From: Sipunculus nudus
Taxonomy: Eukaryota > Annelida > Sipuncula > Golfingiida > Sipunculidae
Direction of reading: 5' to 3'
NCBI GenBank assembly: GCA_026874595.1
Contig: CM049306.1
Span: 23,483,019 to 23,547,018, forward strand
DNA: 64,000 bases
Shown piece after piece: positions 35,112-46,109 of the stretch (its first letter is position 1; each line of letters starts with the position of its first letter). The notes beneath the pieces were generated by a model. The model saw only the letters and a program-made list of their open reading frames with translations. It made no database searches and was not told the DNA's origin. Made by a program: the position numbers and the translations under genes.

Positions 35112-36999
35112 TATATATATGTAATGACGTCTTAAGAGAGTTCAAGAACATTCTTTTCAATTCAGACGTTTATTCCTTTCTTTGGAGTAAGCATAACAAG
35201 CATTTATTTTGGCTTCCAAATTGGTTGAAATTACTTAGGCCAGTTTAGACTACTAGAAGGTTGTCGATTCTATCATGGTTGTTTGATCCGTCCAGAATTC
35301 CCCAAACTAGCATATTACCCGTTCAATTTCAAATGGGCATGTTTACAAAGGCCCTAACTGGATCCACTGGCGTAGCTTCTGGTAGATGGTGCTACGGAAG
35401 CGACTTCCCGACATAATGTCAAACTTTCCAGGATTTAAGAAGAAAACGAAAATGACCACCCTTTGGACACAATTGACATCATTGACGACACCTCAAGGCA
35501 AACGAGTGGATTCCGGACCACAGAGGAGTTGCCTGACAACGATTGCGTGTCACCACCAAGATTAATGATTTAGAAGGTAAAGCACTGACCAAAGACTGGG
35601 CATGAACATATGCTTTTCAAAGAGCTCTTGTCTACCTAGTCTGTTTTCACATTATTTCATTTTTAAATATTACCTAAAGTGTTGCTCTGCCCTTGACATG
35701 TACATATTCTGAAAACTAAAAAGGTTTCTCTACAATATAGTTCGTAAAAACAATGGGATTTCCCAAAAATCCTTGAATTTTTATAAAAATCTTTTTGTCA
35801 ATATATTTTAACTTTTACAGGATATTTCTGAGCTATTTTCTGTCTCTAACAGAAAGCCTATTTACAAAAAAAAAACTTTATTCATGTACACTTCAAATTT
35901 AAATACCCTCTAAAGTCATAAATTTGAAAGCTGTCACTCTAAATGAAACATCTAGGGATTTTACTCATATTTTATCAAGATGAGGAAAGGTATTCTGTAT
36001 CTCTTTATACTGAAATCAATTAAAATATTTTAAAATCTCGATATAACCAACCGGCTTCACAAAATTTTCATATTCTGAATTTTCAAAATGTATACATGTC
36101 GAGAGATCTAAGATCAGTAGCATGTAAATTATTAAGTGAAAACTGAAACAATACTTACACGAGCTCATGAAACATTTCTGAGACCTTTAATAACTACATT
36201 GAGTTAGCGGGGAGTTGATGATGGCCGGAGCTGAATTGTAACAGAGGTATAAATTTTAAGTAACAGTGTGAGGATAATTATAGCGTGGGCTATACTTACT
36301 TTAAAAGTTGGTCGAGGACAGAGGTACTGTTTTCGTCTATGCTAATTTAAAATAAAACTCTATAAAATGAAACCATGCCGTAATTTTCTGGGAGAAATCA
36401 TATTTTTCACCCTAAGACAATACCCAACAGAATACCAGAGGTGATTTCAGGGAAAATTCAAACTGATGGCATTGCGTCTGTTTTAAGATATTTCTTCATG
36501 GTAGTCATGGCTGTAGCCTATTTGCTGCAGTGCATTAAAACCTAGAAACTTCAGGAAATTATCTGGGATGATAAAACCTACCAGTCCACAACCAAGACAT
36601 GTCTAGACGGAGGTGGCTGTGGTTAAACGCTAATTCCAGACGAAACCTGCACAGTAAATAGAAAAGACTGGAGGGAAAATTTCTCATTCCCTGGTTACAG
36701 CCAGTACTATCAGTCAGACATAACAAAGAAGATTTGAAATTGTTAATAAAATAAAGAAATAAAATCATGGTTTACATATAAATAGCCCCTATCATATACA
36801 CCTTATACATTGGTCACCTCGTGTTCCTTCTTCTTCTCCATATCATTCAACGAAATGAATTAGTAGGAATGCAATGAAAGCACTGCGATTAAAAAGCGTG
36901 CGTGTTGCATAGAGCCCTAGACCGATTTCTGAAATAATCTTTAAGTTGTTAAACACAATAAATGAACAACATAAACTTAACCACAGGCAGATCGTAATT
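33226..36999. other. Gene-free region
   Basis: I recognise no gene. The region contains the (TA)n array at 35033 and a short segment (33472-33505) resembling the tails of the SINE-like repeats at 53.5 and 61.4 kb (CTCATTCAATAGAGAGCGCC). Confidence 0.5.
35033..35120. repeat. (TA)n microsatellite, longest in the window
   Basis: About 88 bp of alternating TA with one phase break near 35104. It produces Tyr-Ile open frames on both strands. Confidence 0.95.
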
Positions 37000-37077
37000 T
37001 AAAGATGGCGAAGACCGATAAATACATCAGTCTGTAGCCGAGTTGAGTTGGCGCCCGGTATGCTTCTTGCGGATTAT

Positions 37078-37099
37078 GGCAGAGGCAGAAGGTATGTGG
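37078..37099 (+). other. Possible first coding exon of an unidentified plus-strand gene
   Basis: GGATT-ATG-GCAGAGGCAGAAG is followed by GTATGTGG, a good donor, giving Met-Ala-Glu-Ala-Glu and a phase-1 end at about 37093. About 70 bp upstream is AAGATGGCG (37004), a motif common at animal transcription starts (YY1-like), which also opens a 10-codon upstream ORF. I could not find a second exon. This is a pattern-based guess only. Confidence 0.25.
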
Positions 37100-37307
37100 C
37101 ATAAATTCGCGTGGTTTCTAGCAGTTTCTTTGATGATCAGTAAAATTCGTGTTACAGAAGAAGATAAAGACAGAATGAAGTCTTGAGAGATTTTCAAGTA
37201 TTAATACAAAAGCTGGTAATGTTACTGTATTTTGATATTTTTCGTTAAATATCTGTCTAATTTATCACGTGAAGCACCACGTCCTTTCCTGTTTACTCTA
37301 GGTGCAT

Positions 37308-37468
37308 CAGGGGCGGATCAAGGATTAAGGAAAAAAAGAGATCAAACCCAGGAGGACTTATGAAAAAACTTGAACACGGGGGGGTCTAGATCGCAAAAAT
37401 TGGTCTAAAACCTTAAAAAATGGTTGCAGGTTGTGGGGTGGGTCTGGATTCCCTGGATCCCTCCCCTG
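37308..37468. mobile_element. MITE-like element with CAGGGG-type inverted ends
   Basis: The left end reads CAGGGGCGGATCAAGGATTA and the right end is the near-complement GGATCCCTCCCCTG. Like other copies it has an internal G-run. I found no target-site duplication. It belongs with the elements at 43331, 45523 and 57063. Confidence 0.5.
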
Positions 37469-37579
37469 GTTCCTCTTTTGCTGCATGCTATACGTACAAT
37501 ATACACTGTCTGTGGTTACATTACCTTGTGAATATAAATGTCAATCTTTTTATGATATAGGATAAACTGCCAGACAATG

Positions 37580-37717
37580 TGTTACGGGGTGACATAAAAG
37601 CGGACCGAACTGTCTCGCTAGTGAAGCGGTTGGTACGCCGGACTTGTTCGCCACCAACATGGGTTCGAATCCGGGATCGGCCAAATGTTTTCCCCTGAGC
37701 AATTTGCATTGGTAACA
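37580..37717 (+). repeat. 5' LTR (138 bp) with tRNA-like segment
   Basis: Starts TGTTACGGGG and ends GGTAACA, with the inverted TGTTAC/GTAACA termini expected of an LTR. Bases 37602-37683 resemble a tRNA: GGACCGA can pair with TCGGCC at the far end with one bulge, and GGTTCGAATCC (37662-37672) is a perfect Pol III B-box. An A-box-like AGTGAAGCGGTTGGTA lies upstream. The T-stem is poorly paired, so this is tRNA-like rather than a tRNA gene. Confidence 0.8.
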
Positions 37718-37721
37718 AAAT

Positions 37722-37739
37722 TGGGGGTTCGTCCGGGAT
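37722..37739 (+). promoter_or_regulatory. Primer binding site, tRNA-Pro type
   Basis: TGGGGGTTCGTCCGGGAT begins four bases after the 5' LTR. It matches the complement of the 3' end of tRNA-Pro at 17 of 18 positions (TGGGGGCTCGTCCGGGAT is the standard proline site). Its position directly after GTAACA supports the LTR call. Confidence 0.85.
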
Positions 37740-37882
37740 GCTTAATAGTTTTGAAAATTATTAGGCCTTGACCTGGACACATTGTTTTATCATACATTGT
37801 TTACAAGATTACATATTGTTAACAAAACATTGTTTACAGGATTTATTTCAGCGGTTTTTTTATATTGTTTTAACATCTTAAC

Positions 37883-39379
37883 ATGGCAGATTTCAAACCT
37901 GAGACATTCGTTGACGATCTCGACCCTGATCAACTTGAATAGTTGACAAAGGAACAGTTGTTGCGTTTGGGACAACACTAAGGGCTAAGTGCGAAAAAAA
38001 GGTTTGAGAAAGCCTGATATCATTGCTAAAATCATGCAAGATCTAGTTGAAGAGAGTGAAGTAGAAACATAAACAAATGACAGCCTTGCTATGCAGTTAG
38101 AATTTAAAAAGTTAGAAAGCAACATGAGCAAGCATTAAAACAGTTAGAGAGGGAAGAACATGAAAGGTTAGAGAGATAAAGACTAGAAAAAGAAAAAGAA
38201 ATTGAGTTAAAACGACTGGAATTAGAAAGACTTAAACTAGAACATAGTCTACGTGCAGCCCGAACTCACAGTTTTGATGTTACTAAACACATTAGACTTG
38301 TCCAACCTTTTCAAGAAAAAGAGGTTGATAAATATTTCTTACTCTTTGAGAAGGTAGCTGAAAATTTTAAATGGCCTAAGGAAAATTGGACTATGCTATT
38401 ACAAAATGTACTGAATGGCAAGGCCAGGGAAATTTATACAGAGCTTTCAGTAGAAGCCGTTACTGACTATGACCTGGTTAAACGGTTATGAGTAAGTTCC
38501 GGAGGCTTACCGCCAGAAATTCAGAAATGGGGAAAAGCGCAAAGAACAGACCTACGTCGAATTTGCTAGGACAAAAGAGCAGTTGTTTGATCGCTGGTGT
38601 AGTTCTAAAAATGTAATGAAAGATTATGACAATTTGCGCCAGTTGATTTTGCGTGAAGAATTCAAGCGCAGCATTAACGCAGATGTTTAAACTTTTCTTG
38701 AAAAGTCCCGAAACACTTGACATTGCTGCTCAATTAGCTGATGATTATTCATTAACACACAAAATGTCCTCTACTAGCAAATCAAACCAGCCATTCACAA
38801 ACAAGAATGTAAATCAGTATGGTCAAAAGAAGTTTAAAGCGCAGTCACCCAGTACTAGTAGTCCTGACAGTTCAACAAAGTCCATTGCTACACCTCAGTC
38901 CACGTCCACTGAGTCTACGTCAAACAAAGACCAGTCATTTGTGAAAAAAAATCTGTAATTACTGCAAAAAGGAAGGTCATCTAATATCTGACTGCTGGAA
39001 ACTTGCGAATAAACCAAGTAGCAAACCTTCTGGTTTTGTTTCAAAATCTATGCATAGCATAGTACAAGAGCCAGGCTCTTTTCATGTAAATAAGGGTTAC
39101 AACTCCTTTATTGACTCTAAAAAAGAGTTTGATCTTACGGAGGCCAAGGTGCCGTCTGACTCCAAAGAAGAATCCGTAGCTTGCGGGGTAAAAACCTCAG
39201 TTGATTCCTGCGAGGAAGGTTAGGTCCTTTCAAGACTCCTGCGAGGAGTATTCTTTAAATAAGGCTAAGTCCTTGTATGACTCTTGCGAGAGTATTTCAA
39301 ATGAGGGCTCGTCCAATGTGACGGTAAATTTTGTGGCCCAGGGAATAAGCTCGTCAAAGTGTGACTCCTGGGACAATTA
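37883..39379 (+). pseudogene. Gag pseudogene with CCHC zinc knuckle (Ty3/gypsy, SCAN-related type)
   Basis: Starts ATGGCAGATTTC (MADFKPETFVDD) in a good context. Stops at 37940 and near 37979, and later frameshifts, break it. A charged coiled-coil-like stretch (38100-38260) is followed by capsid blocks: VQPFQEKEVDKYFLLFEKV, FKWPKENWTMLLQNVLNGKA, and in shifted frames VEFARTKEQLFDRW and LREEFKRSINADV. ADDYSLTHK follows. The knuckle CNYCKKEGHLISDC (from about 38956) is a perfect CX2CX4HX4C. A tail with recurring DSCEE motifs runs to a stop at 39379. The capsid resembles the Gmr1-like gypsy Gag from which vertebrate SCAN domains derive (from memory). In life Gag forms the particle that packages the RNA. 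Confidence 0.82.
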
Positions 39380-39400
39380 GTGCTGTTTCGATAGCAGAAC

Positions 39401-39416
39401 GCTCTCAAGAGGGGTG
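39401..39416 (+). promoter_or_regulatory. Polypurine-like tract before the 3' LTR
   Basis: CTCTCAAGAGGGGTG directly precedes the 3' LTR start TGTTAC. The AAGAGGGG core is the natural candidate for plus-strand priming. It is short, so confidence is moderate. Confidence 0.5.
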
Positions 39417-39539
39417 TGTTACGGGGTGACATAAAAGTGGACCGAACTGTCTTGCCAGTGAAGCTTGCTCGCTATCAACATGGGTTCGAATCCGGGATCG
39501 GCCCAATGTTTTCCCCTTGAGAAATTTGCATTCGTAACA
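39417..39539 (+). repeat. 3' LTR (123 bp)
   Basis: Same termini as the 5' LTR (TGTTAC to GTAACA). Relative to the 5' LTR it lacks a 16-bp segment (GGTTGGTACGCCGGAC), which removes the A-box-like part of the tRNA-like region, and it has one inserted T and about nine substitutions. The B-box region GGGTTCGAATCCGGGATCGG is unchanged between the two LTRs. Confidence 0.85.
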
Positions 39540-40116
39540 ACTGGCATAAAATACTAATTTTTGTTGGTAATACAGATATCACACCCTGCTGGAGAAAATG
39601 AATGTCAATGATTCTCTCACCCATCGTCGAAGCCGAACATGATTTCGCACACACTCTTCTGTAATTATAGTTACATATAGCCCTTGTGTCAGTCCCCTTA
39701 ATAAATTTTAAATCTTGATTAGTAATGCTTGACTTTCATCACCTCAACAGTTTGGCATTGGCTCTAAATAAGAACAGCTAAACTGTATTTACTTAAGCCT
39801 CCCCGTAGGATTGTTAAAATTATATTGGTTGGCCGACTTTGTGCAAAACCATTTCAAATTATTTTTATTCCTTTGGCCATTTATTGTTTGCGCTAGATCT
39901 AAAAATATGGCTTAATTCTAAAAGATGAAGTTCGGGCACAATAAACGTCCTAGGTCACACGCTTGCATCTGACATATATTTTTGACCTAGACCTCATTCC
40001 CAAGGTCGTACACACCATATCGGATTCATCATTATCGTTCGGTTTGAAGGGGAGTTTTCAAGTAAAACTAATGCCTGCTTCCATCCGTACTCTCTGTCTA
40101 CTTGTCTATCTGTCAC

Positions 40117-40174
<58 letters not shown>

Positions 40175-42439
40175 GTCTTAAAGCTTTATCAAGTGGTCAG
40201 TTGGAAGCTACATCTGTCAGACGACCGGATATTTACGGTAAGAAATAGATAATGAATGTTAAAGACCAGAATATATATCATGCTTGGAACATAAACATTA
40301 TAACCGTGACACTCACATAATTAAGTTTATTAAAGAAATGCCATCACATATGGCATGTGGCAATCAAAATAATAATTATAATTCATAGAAGATATAACAT
40401 GACGGCACGTGTCAGTGTAACATTAAACACATAGCTTGCTAATCTTACGTGTGAACTACAAACTTATGAAAATTTGGATTATTTGTGATTCAGGAACCAG
40501 CTTGGAAATTTAAGAATATTGAGATTAAAATTCTTTCATACTGGAACATATCCTTGGCCCCTGTCTCAGTGCCCCTGGACACCATTTAGATGTTAAAACG
40601 CTGTTTGAGGGACATAGTCTTGTGTCTGACTCCCGTCCAGGACATAATGGACTACTCCTTAGAAGGTCTGAGGGCTCGGGGACTACCTCCCGGGACTAAA
40701 TGCTCTGTTCTGTCGCGCTCAGTACATGTCAGAGATTTGCGGTTACTTAAGCTTTGATGGCCGCCGCTAATGACCGTATTAACATCCGACTGACTCACTT
40801 GTTACCGGCCGCCGGGAGCACAGTGCTGCTTAATCTCCGTTATATAACCATGCCGTTTATACTGCTTGCTTCAGCTTGAAGTTCTCTTGGTTAGACTTTT
40901 TTTGTGACGGCGTTGTAGTAATGTCCTCGAGGCATTGATATTAAAGATTCCTCCCGAAGTGAGGGTCGCACTTTCCTTTTGTATTATGGGGGGATGGGGC
41001 GGAGTTGTTCTTTTCAAGCACGGGGGATTTAGGTATCGTTATTGTCAAAAACCCCTATGTTTAAAATCGATCCAAAAGTTGTTTTATATTCATATGAGAC
41101 CCAACAAAGTATATAATGATTGAAATCTGGTATATTGAACTTTCTGATTGTGTACATATTTTTCAACTGTTCTTGACAATATCTCAAAGGTGATTATCTG
41201 TCTTTTGAATTTTTACTCAACGAAAAAATAAATTTCATTGTAAATCAAGTAAGACACATGACAGAAACAAAAAAAAAAAAGCTTTTGAGATATTGTCATA
41301 TAGTTTAATATAAATCCATTAAAAAGTGACTAACTGTAACGCTCATAATAGCGTACTTTTTATTAAAAAAAGAAAATAAAATGTTATCAAATCAAGTGAA
41401 AATAAGTGAAAATTTAAAAATATGTATACCATCAGAAAGATCACTGTATCAGGTTTAAAATTAGGTTAACTTTATGGGTCTTATATGAATTTTAATAACT
41501 TTAAGATATATCTCTTTACAATAATGATACCTTAAGTTTGACAAAATAATTGTCTTGTTTCCTAGGCAGCCTCTGATGGAACTGACTGTATGTAAACCTG
41601 TTAATAAATAATTTCTGTATGTACCGCCTCAGAATTGTAGTCTTACATCTCGAGTTTTATAATATAAACTATAATTCTTTTTATAATTCTATCAAGCCAC
41701 CTATATGTTTTAATGTGTATATGTTTAGATCACAATTTCATATATTTTTAATCTTCATGACTTAACTGGATCCCACAGAAAATGTGGGCGGATGCTTTAT
41801 GGGCAAAAGGTACCTTTCACAATTTCTTTCAGATCGAGGTAACGGACATAATCAAGAGAGATGTTTTTCCTCAGCGGAGGTATGCGCTTACTGAGTGCCA
41901 TTCTAATATAAATTTGAACACACGGAAAAATGGGGAAAATGGGTGGTGCTTTGGAGGTAGCTCATACATATCCGCTTCCAATTATATTTAGTGGTGTAAG
42001 TGTTTGCTCATGAATTATATATCTATGTTTGTACAGTGATAATGAAAGCTTCCCTTATGACGGCTGCTCAACTAAACCATCAACATGAACAGATATAGCT
42101 GCATTTTTATTAATTCGCCTGTATATCAGGTAAACCAAGGATTCCTGTTATTGGGGATTGGATATAAAAAAAACATATTCAGGGCACATGTTACACCAGT
42201 GCAAAATGATCTATTTGTAAAATGTGGATCTGTATTGATGGATATTGACCGAGTTCATGAGCCGTAAATCCTTCATCCTGGTGGAAGCAGGGCGATGAAA
42301 CACTTCCAGTCCTTATGACCTGACGAACAAAGCACGGCGGAGTGAGCGGATTAGGTTTTTTTTAATCACAGGGGCTGGGACATCAAAAACTCCGTAACAT
42401 TTGTGAAAGAGATTGAAAAGCAAGGTGTATGAATAATGC
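39540..42439. other. Gene-free region
   Basis: No exon is recognised. The region holds the (TC)n array at 40120. A more GC-rich, CpG-containing stretch at 40560-40880 looks unlike the AT-rich background and may be a conserved non-coding element. Nothing in it can be assigned. Confidence 0.5.
40120..40171. repeat. (TC)n microsatellite
   Basis: About 52 bp of perfect TC dinucleotides. Confidence 0.95.
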
Positions 42440-42860
42440 CGTCAATATGTGCAGAGTGGCAATAATCACAAAAGGTGATGTGATGCAAGAGCATGAGCCA
42501 CCAATTATCCGGTTCGGGATTATTAACAAAGCCAGGTCACGTGCTTTGTCAGGGGCCTTTTTATTGGTTAAGCACGGCGTGCTACGTCACTGCGTGTCGG
42601 GCCACCAATGGGAGGGGGAGTTCCGTGAAATATTTATTTCGTGTCGGGTGGAACTCCAGCGCCTATTCAAGCTTTACGCCACAATTATTGCGCGGTTAGG
42701 GTAATAGCTAGTGCTCCATGAAGCCATAACCCATGCAGGAATTATTAGCCGCGCCGCAGCCCCCTCCCATCCGAAAGTTCTTGCATTATACATAAGCCTA
42801 TCTCGAGCTGCAGTACTTTATGCCGGCGGCGGTAGATTCTCCTAGTTTTCATTAAATTTT
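42440..42860. promoter_or_regulatory. Candidate regulatory block, GC-rich and motif-dense
   Basis: About 420 bp with more CpG than the flanks and no convincing ORF. Seen motifs include two ATTGG/CCAAT boxes (TTTTTATTGGTTAA, CCACCAATGGG), an E-box CACGTG within GGTCACGTGC, GGGATTATTA (K50 homeodomain-like), and ACAATTATTGCGCGG. The density suggests a promoter or enhancer, but no adjoining gene was identified, and the functional call is inference. Confidence 0.3.
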
Positions 42861-43330
42861 CACATTATCGTTTACATTCTCACCGCCCATATTGCTTTGT
42901 TCCCAGATGTATTCACGCTGATGGTCTGAAATAAAGCATTTTACGAAACTGCGCATGAAAGCTTCTAACACCATTTTAGAGAGCGAGTTATACAGATAAC
43001 TGAATATATTATTCGGAACACAATTTCAAGGTAAATTTTGCAAATAGGTTTATTTCGGGTATTTCTTTTTCTCATATTTCACACGTATCTAAAGCTGTCA
43101 TTAAATATTTAGCCAGGATGGGATGTATGACACTGGAAAACAGTAGGACTGTCACGGTACATCATGCGTATTCGAACGCTTCTGTGTCGTGAAATAAATT
43201 TAAAAGCTCCGTCCCTGCGCAAGGACACACAAGTGCTTTACGGAAATGTACTATAGTCGAATGAATTTATGCTGTATGGAGATACCATCCCCCAAGGCTC
43301 CGCCAGGTCCTCATTAATAAAGGCATAATA

Positions 43331-43563
43331 AGGGGCGGTGTTAAGGGGTGCCCCTTTCCCCTCACCTCTCGACCTAAAATTTAGAAAAATATAAAAATAT
43401 ATGCACTTTTTACCTATCTACCAGACAAGAATATTGAATAATCATGACGCTTTTAAAACTGACCCAGATTGCGCCATTACAACCTAAATATTCTAAAAGT
43501 TTCAACAGTATTGGAGGGGGTCGCCAACTCCCTCTACTATTCTTAAATCCTGTGTCCGCCCTG
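43331..43563. mobile_element. MITE-like element, diverged copy
   Basis: The left end AGGGGCGGTGTTAAGG and right end AATCCTGTGTCCGCCCTG correspond to the inverted ends of the 45523 element. The interior contains GGAGGGGGTCGCC. The ends are diverged and no duplication was found. Confidence 0.4.
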
Positions 43564-45522
43564 ATAAATAAGGCTTTGTTTATGAATAAACTATTCAAAT
43601 TTGTTACAAAACCGCACACGCGCATGAGTCACAAACGACGCTGGAGTTCCCTGGCAGAAAATGATTGTAAATGTTGATTACGCATAACCCGAAAGTTAAA
43701 CAAGTTTTGTGGATGTCGTGTTGTATGATAAAGAGCATGGACATGTTTATAACACGATGATTTAATCGCACTTTGTATTTAAATTTAGAAGGCCTATGTA
43801 TGGATAGACAACTTGAATAATTCAAGCGACTGTATAGCATTCAATGCTGTTGTACAGTGGTCTAATGGTGAGCCTGATTAAAGGTCACATGATTCTTTCA
43901 TCCAACTTATCCTAAAAATCGTGAATTACTATGTTATATGGAGTTGCTGAAGAAACCTCGAACAGCGGTTCCCATGAACTCATTTAAATCCCCTAAAACA
44001 CACCAGTTGACGTTCAACGTCAGCTACGTTCAACAGAAAAGAAGTGGTTTCTTTGATCCTTAAATGAAATCAAATGCCATCAGGAGTATAACCCTATAAT
44101 TCCCCTGCTTTCCTTTAAAAATAGACATGCAGTGGGAAAAGCTGGTGTGTTTGTCGTGATAAATATTGCGCGTAGACGCCACAAAACACCGGCCGCTCCG
44201 ATAAGAGCAGCGGCAATGGTTTTGTATCTAATGTCGCCAGTATGTTCCTCTCCACGGCGCCCAAATCGTTATCTGAGGAGCAGATGAAAGAAAAAGCTCC
44301 GATTTTAATGACGGATTTATCTTGTAATTTCAGATGATGTTCTTGGTAAATCGGTCTGTGTATGGCTCATATAGCCGCTGTTGTCCGATGCGGACGGAAT
44401 ATCCTATCGTTAAACGTGCGTAGAAATGATCATTTCGGCACGGACGTTGTGGTCTAGGTGTGTGCGGCACGATATAGAAGGCAGTGCTATGATACAGCTC
44501 CCTCGTCTCAGTTCTCCGGAACACGACCGACGACATCACAGGACCCGTGTCTCGTACCGATGCTACATTTGCTACTTATTGATTTGATAGTTTCCCGGGC
44601 CCTCATTCAATATCATGCTAAAATGTAAATGCTTGGTCTGCAGCCAAAGTCGCAGAGACATTAGTGCTTGCTTAACCGTCCTAAGAGGATATTCGTCTAA
44701 ATTTTGCATGAGACATTCCGTGTGATTACGGACTGAGTACATGGCCAGACTTCCCCCGGGCTCAGGCTCCGCAGGTACACGAGATTAAACGTGATTACAA
44801 CATCAACAAAGCATAGACCAACGTGCAGAAATTAGCCAGATGGAGGCCGAGTTTCTAGCGTGGGGTGACGCCATGACCGAGCGGCAAATCGCTGGTGACG
44901 ATTCGGTCATCTACTACAATTGATGAGGCCACGGCAGCTAGTGATGACAGTCGTCAGTCTGTTAATGACGTCACTTCCTCCTTTGAGCTTTTACGGTAAT
45001 TAGCTGCCCGTTATGCTCTCCAGACGAACAATTCCCGTTCATTGAGGCTAGTCGTAACTCTTGTTGAATAAAGACTAAGAAATTGATTATAAAAAATAAA
45101 TACAAAAAAAGCGGTAGACATTAACATACACGGACATAACCTCTCTTATTTGTGTATATATAACTATATGTATGTAGCTATTAAACGTTAGGGTATGTAT
45201 AAACAGCCGTATTCTTTAGCCACCTCAACATGTGGAATGTTCTATATATGCTATATGATATATGTAAGGCATAATATGATTTAACGTGTTTTGGTATAAT
45301 ATAATTTATAGCGTGTGTGTCAGGTTGCGTGTAGTATATTTATCTCCCATGCCTTATAAATAATAGATCCATATCTATTTACGGATAATTAATGTAATCG
45401 AAACGCTGATTGCCACGATAAACACATGGCGTCTTCATTAAATGTCTGTGCCGGTTACTCCAGCGCACCTGTTGTAGCTGTATATTTGAAAACGTGCCTA
45501 TAATATACCAGGATTCAATAGG

Positions 45523-45733
45523 CAGAAGCGGATCCGGGGGGGGGGGGGGGTCCAGGGGGTCCGGACCCCGCCTTTTTCATCAGAAACAACGTTTTTTAAG
45601 GGCTTCAGACAAAATTTTGCCGCCTGGACCCCCCCCCCCCTTTTTCATACCTGAGGACCTTTTTTTAGGGGTTTCATTTGTCCTCCTGGGTTAGACCCCC
45701 CCCCCCTTTTCCTGAATCCTGGATCCGCCCCTG
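45523..45733. mobile_element. MITE with 5-bp target-site duplication
   Basis: A 211-bp element with inverted ends CAGAAGCGGATCC at the left and GGATCCGCCCCTG at the right. It is flanked by a direct ATAGG on each side (45518-45522 and 45734-45738). The interior has G- and C-runs that make it partly self-complementary, and it has no coding capacity. The CAG...CTG ends recall hAT-type elements, but those usually make 8-bp duplications, so the superfamily is open. Confidence 0.7.
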
Positions 45734-45861
45734 ATAGGTGTAAGGTGAGCGTACAAAATGTTCCTGAAACGGGACAATGCGAAAACCGTTTGCATCTCTG
45801 TTTAGGATTTTACGTTCTTTGATATAATGTTGAGAATGTTTCTTTGAACAAACAGCAGGGG

Positions 45862-46010
45862 GCCTGGGCAGACAGGTGGTTAAGCGCTCTTCGCTGGTTA
45901 ACCGGATTCGACCCCCGGCGCGGCTATGTGAGAATGAGTTGCAGTGGGTCCAAGATCTGTGGTTTTCTCCGATTTCCTCTACACTTATAAACTACCGAAC
46001 GATACCATCC
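45862..46010 (+). repeat. tRNA-derived SINE-like repeat
   Basis: An A-box-like segment GACAGGTGGTTAAGCGCT (45871-45888) is followed by a B-box-like GGATTCGACCC (45904-45914). A body reading TGTGGTTTTCTCCGATTTCC follows. This head-plus-body arrangement is typical of SINEs found in molluscs and other invertebrates (from memory). The 3' end is uncertain. Confidence 0.55.
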
Positions 46011-46109
46011 GAACCATGGGAAGTGCCTTGCATTACATATTATAACTATTTGAACAGTTCATCTAAAAATCATCCCTGTGAATTTAGGAAAGCTGAAGTA
46101 TGCTGTTGT

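Larger units (their letters stand above)
37580..39539 (+). mobile_element. Compact gag-only LTR retrotransposon
   Basis: A 1960-bp element. Both LTRs start TGTTAC and end GTAACA, and they flank a tRNA-Pro-type primer binding site, a decayed Gag frame and a purine-rich stretch before the 3' LTR. No protease, RT or integrase sequence is present between the Gag CCHC knuckle and the 3' LTR, a span of about 400 bp that still reads as Gag tail. It is therefore either a non-autonomous gag-only element or a Ty3/gypsy-type element that lost pol. The LTRs differ by about nine substitutions plus a 16-bp deletion, so the insertion is not recent. No target-site duplication is evident. Confidence 0.82.

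Noticed and set aside
37580-39539. Endogenous retrovirus
   Set aside because: A tRNA-Pro primer site and LTRs are present, but there is no pol or env, and Gag resembles gypsy-type elements.
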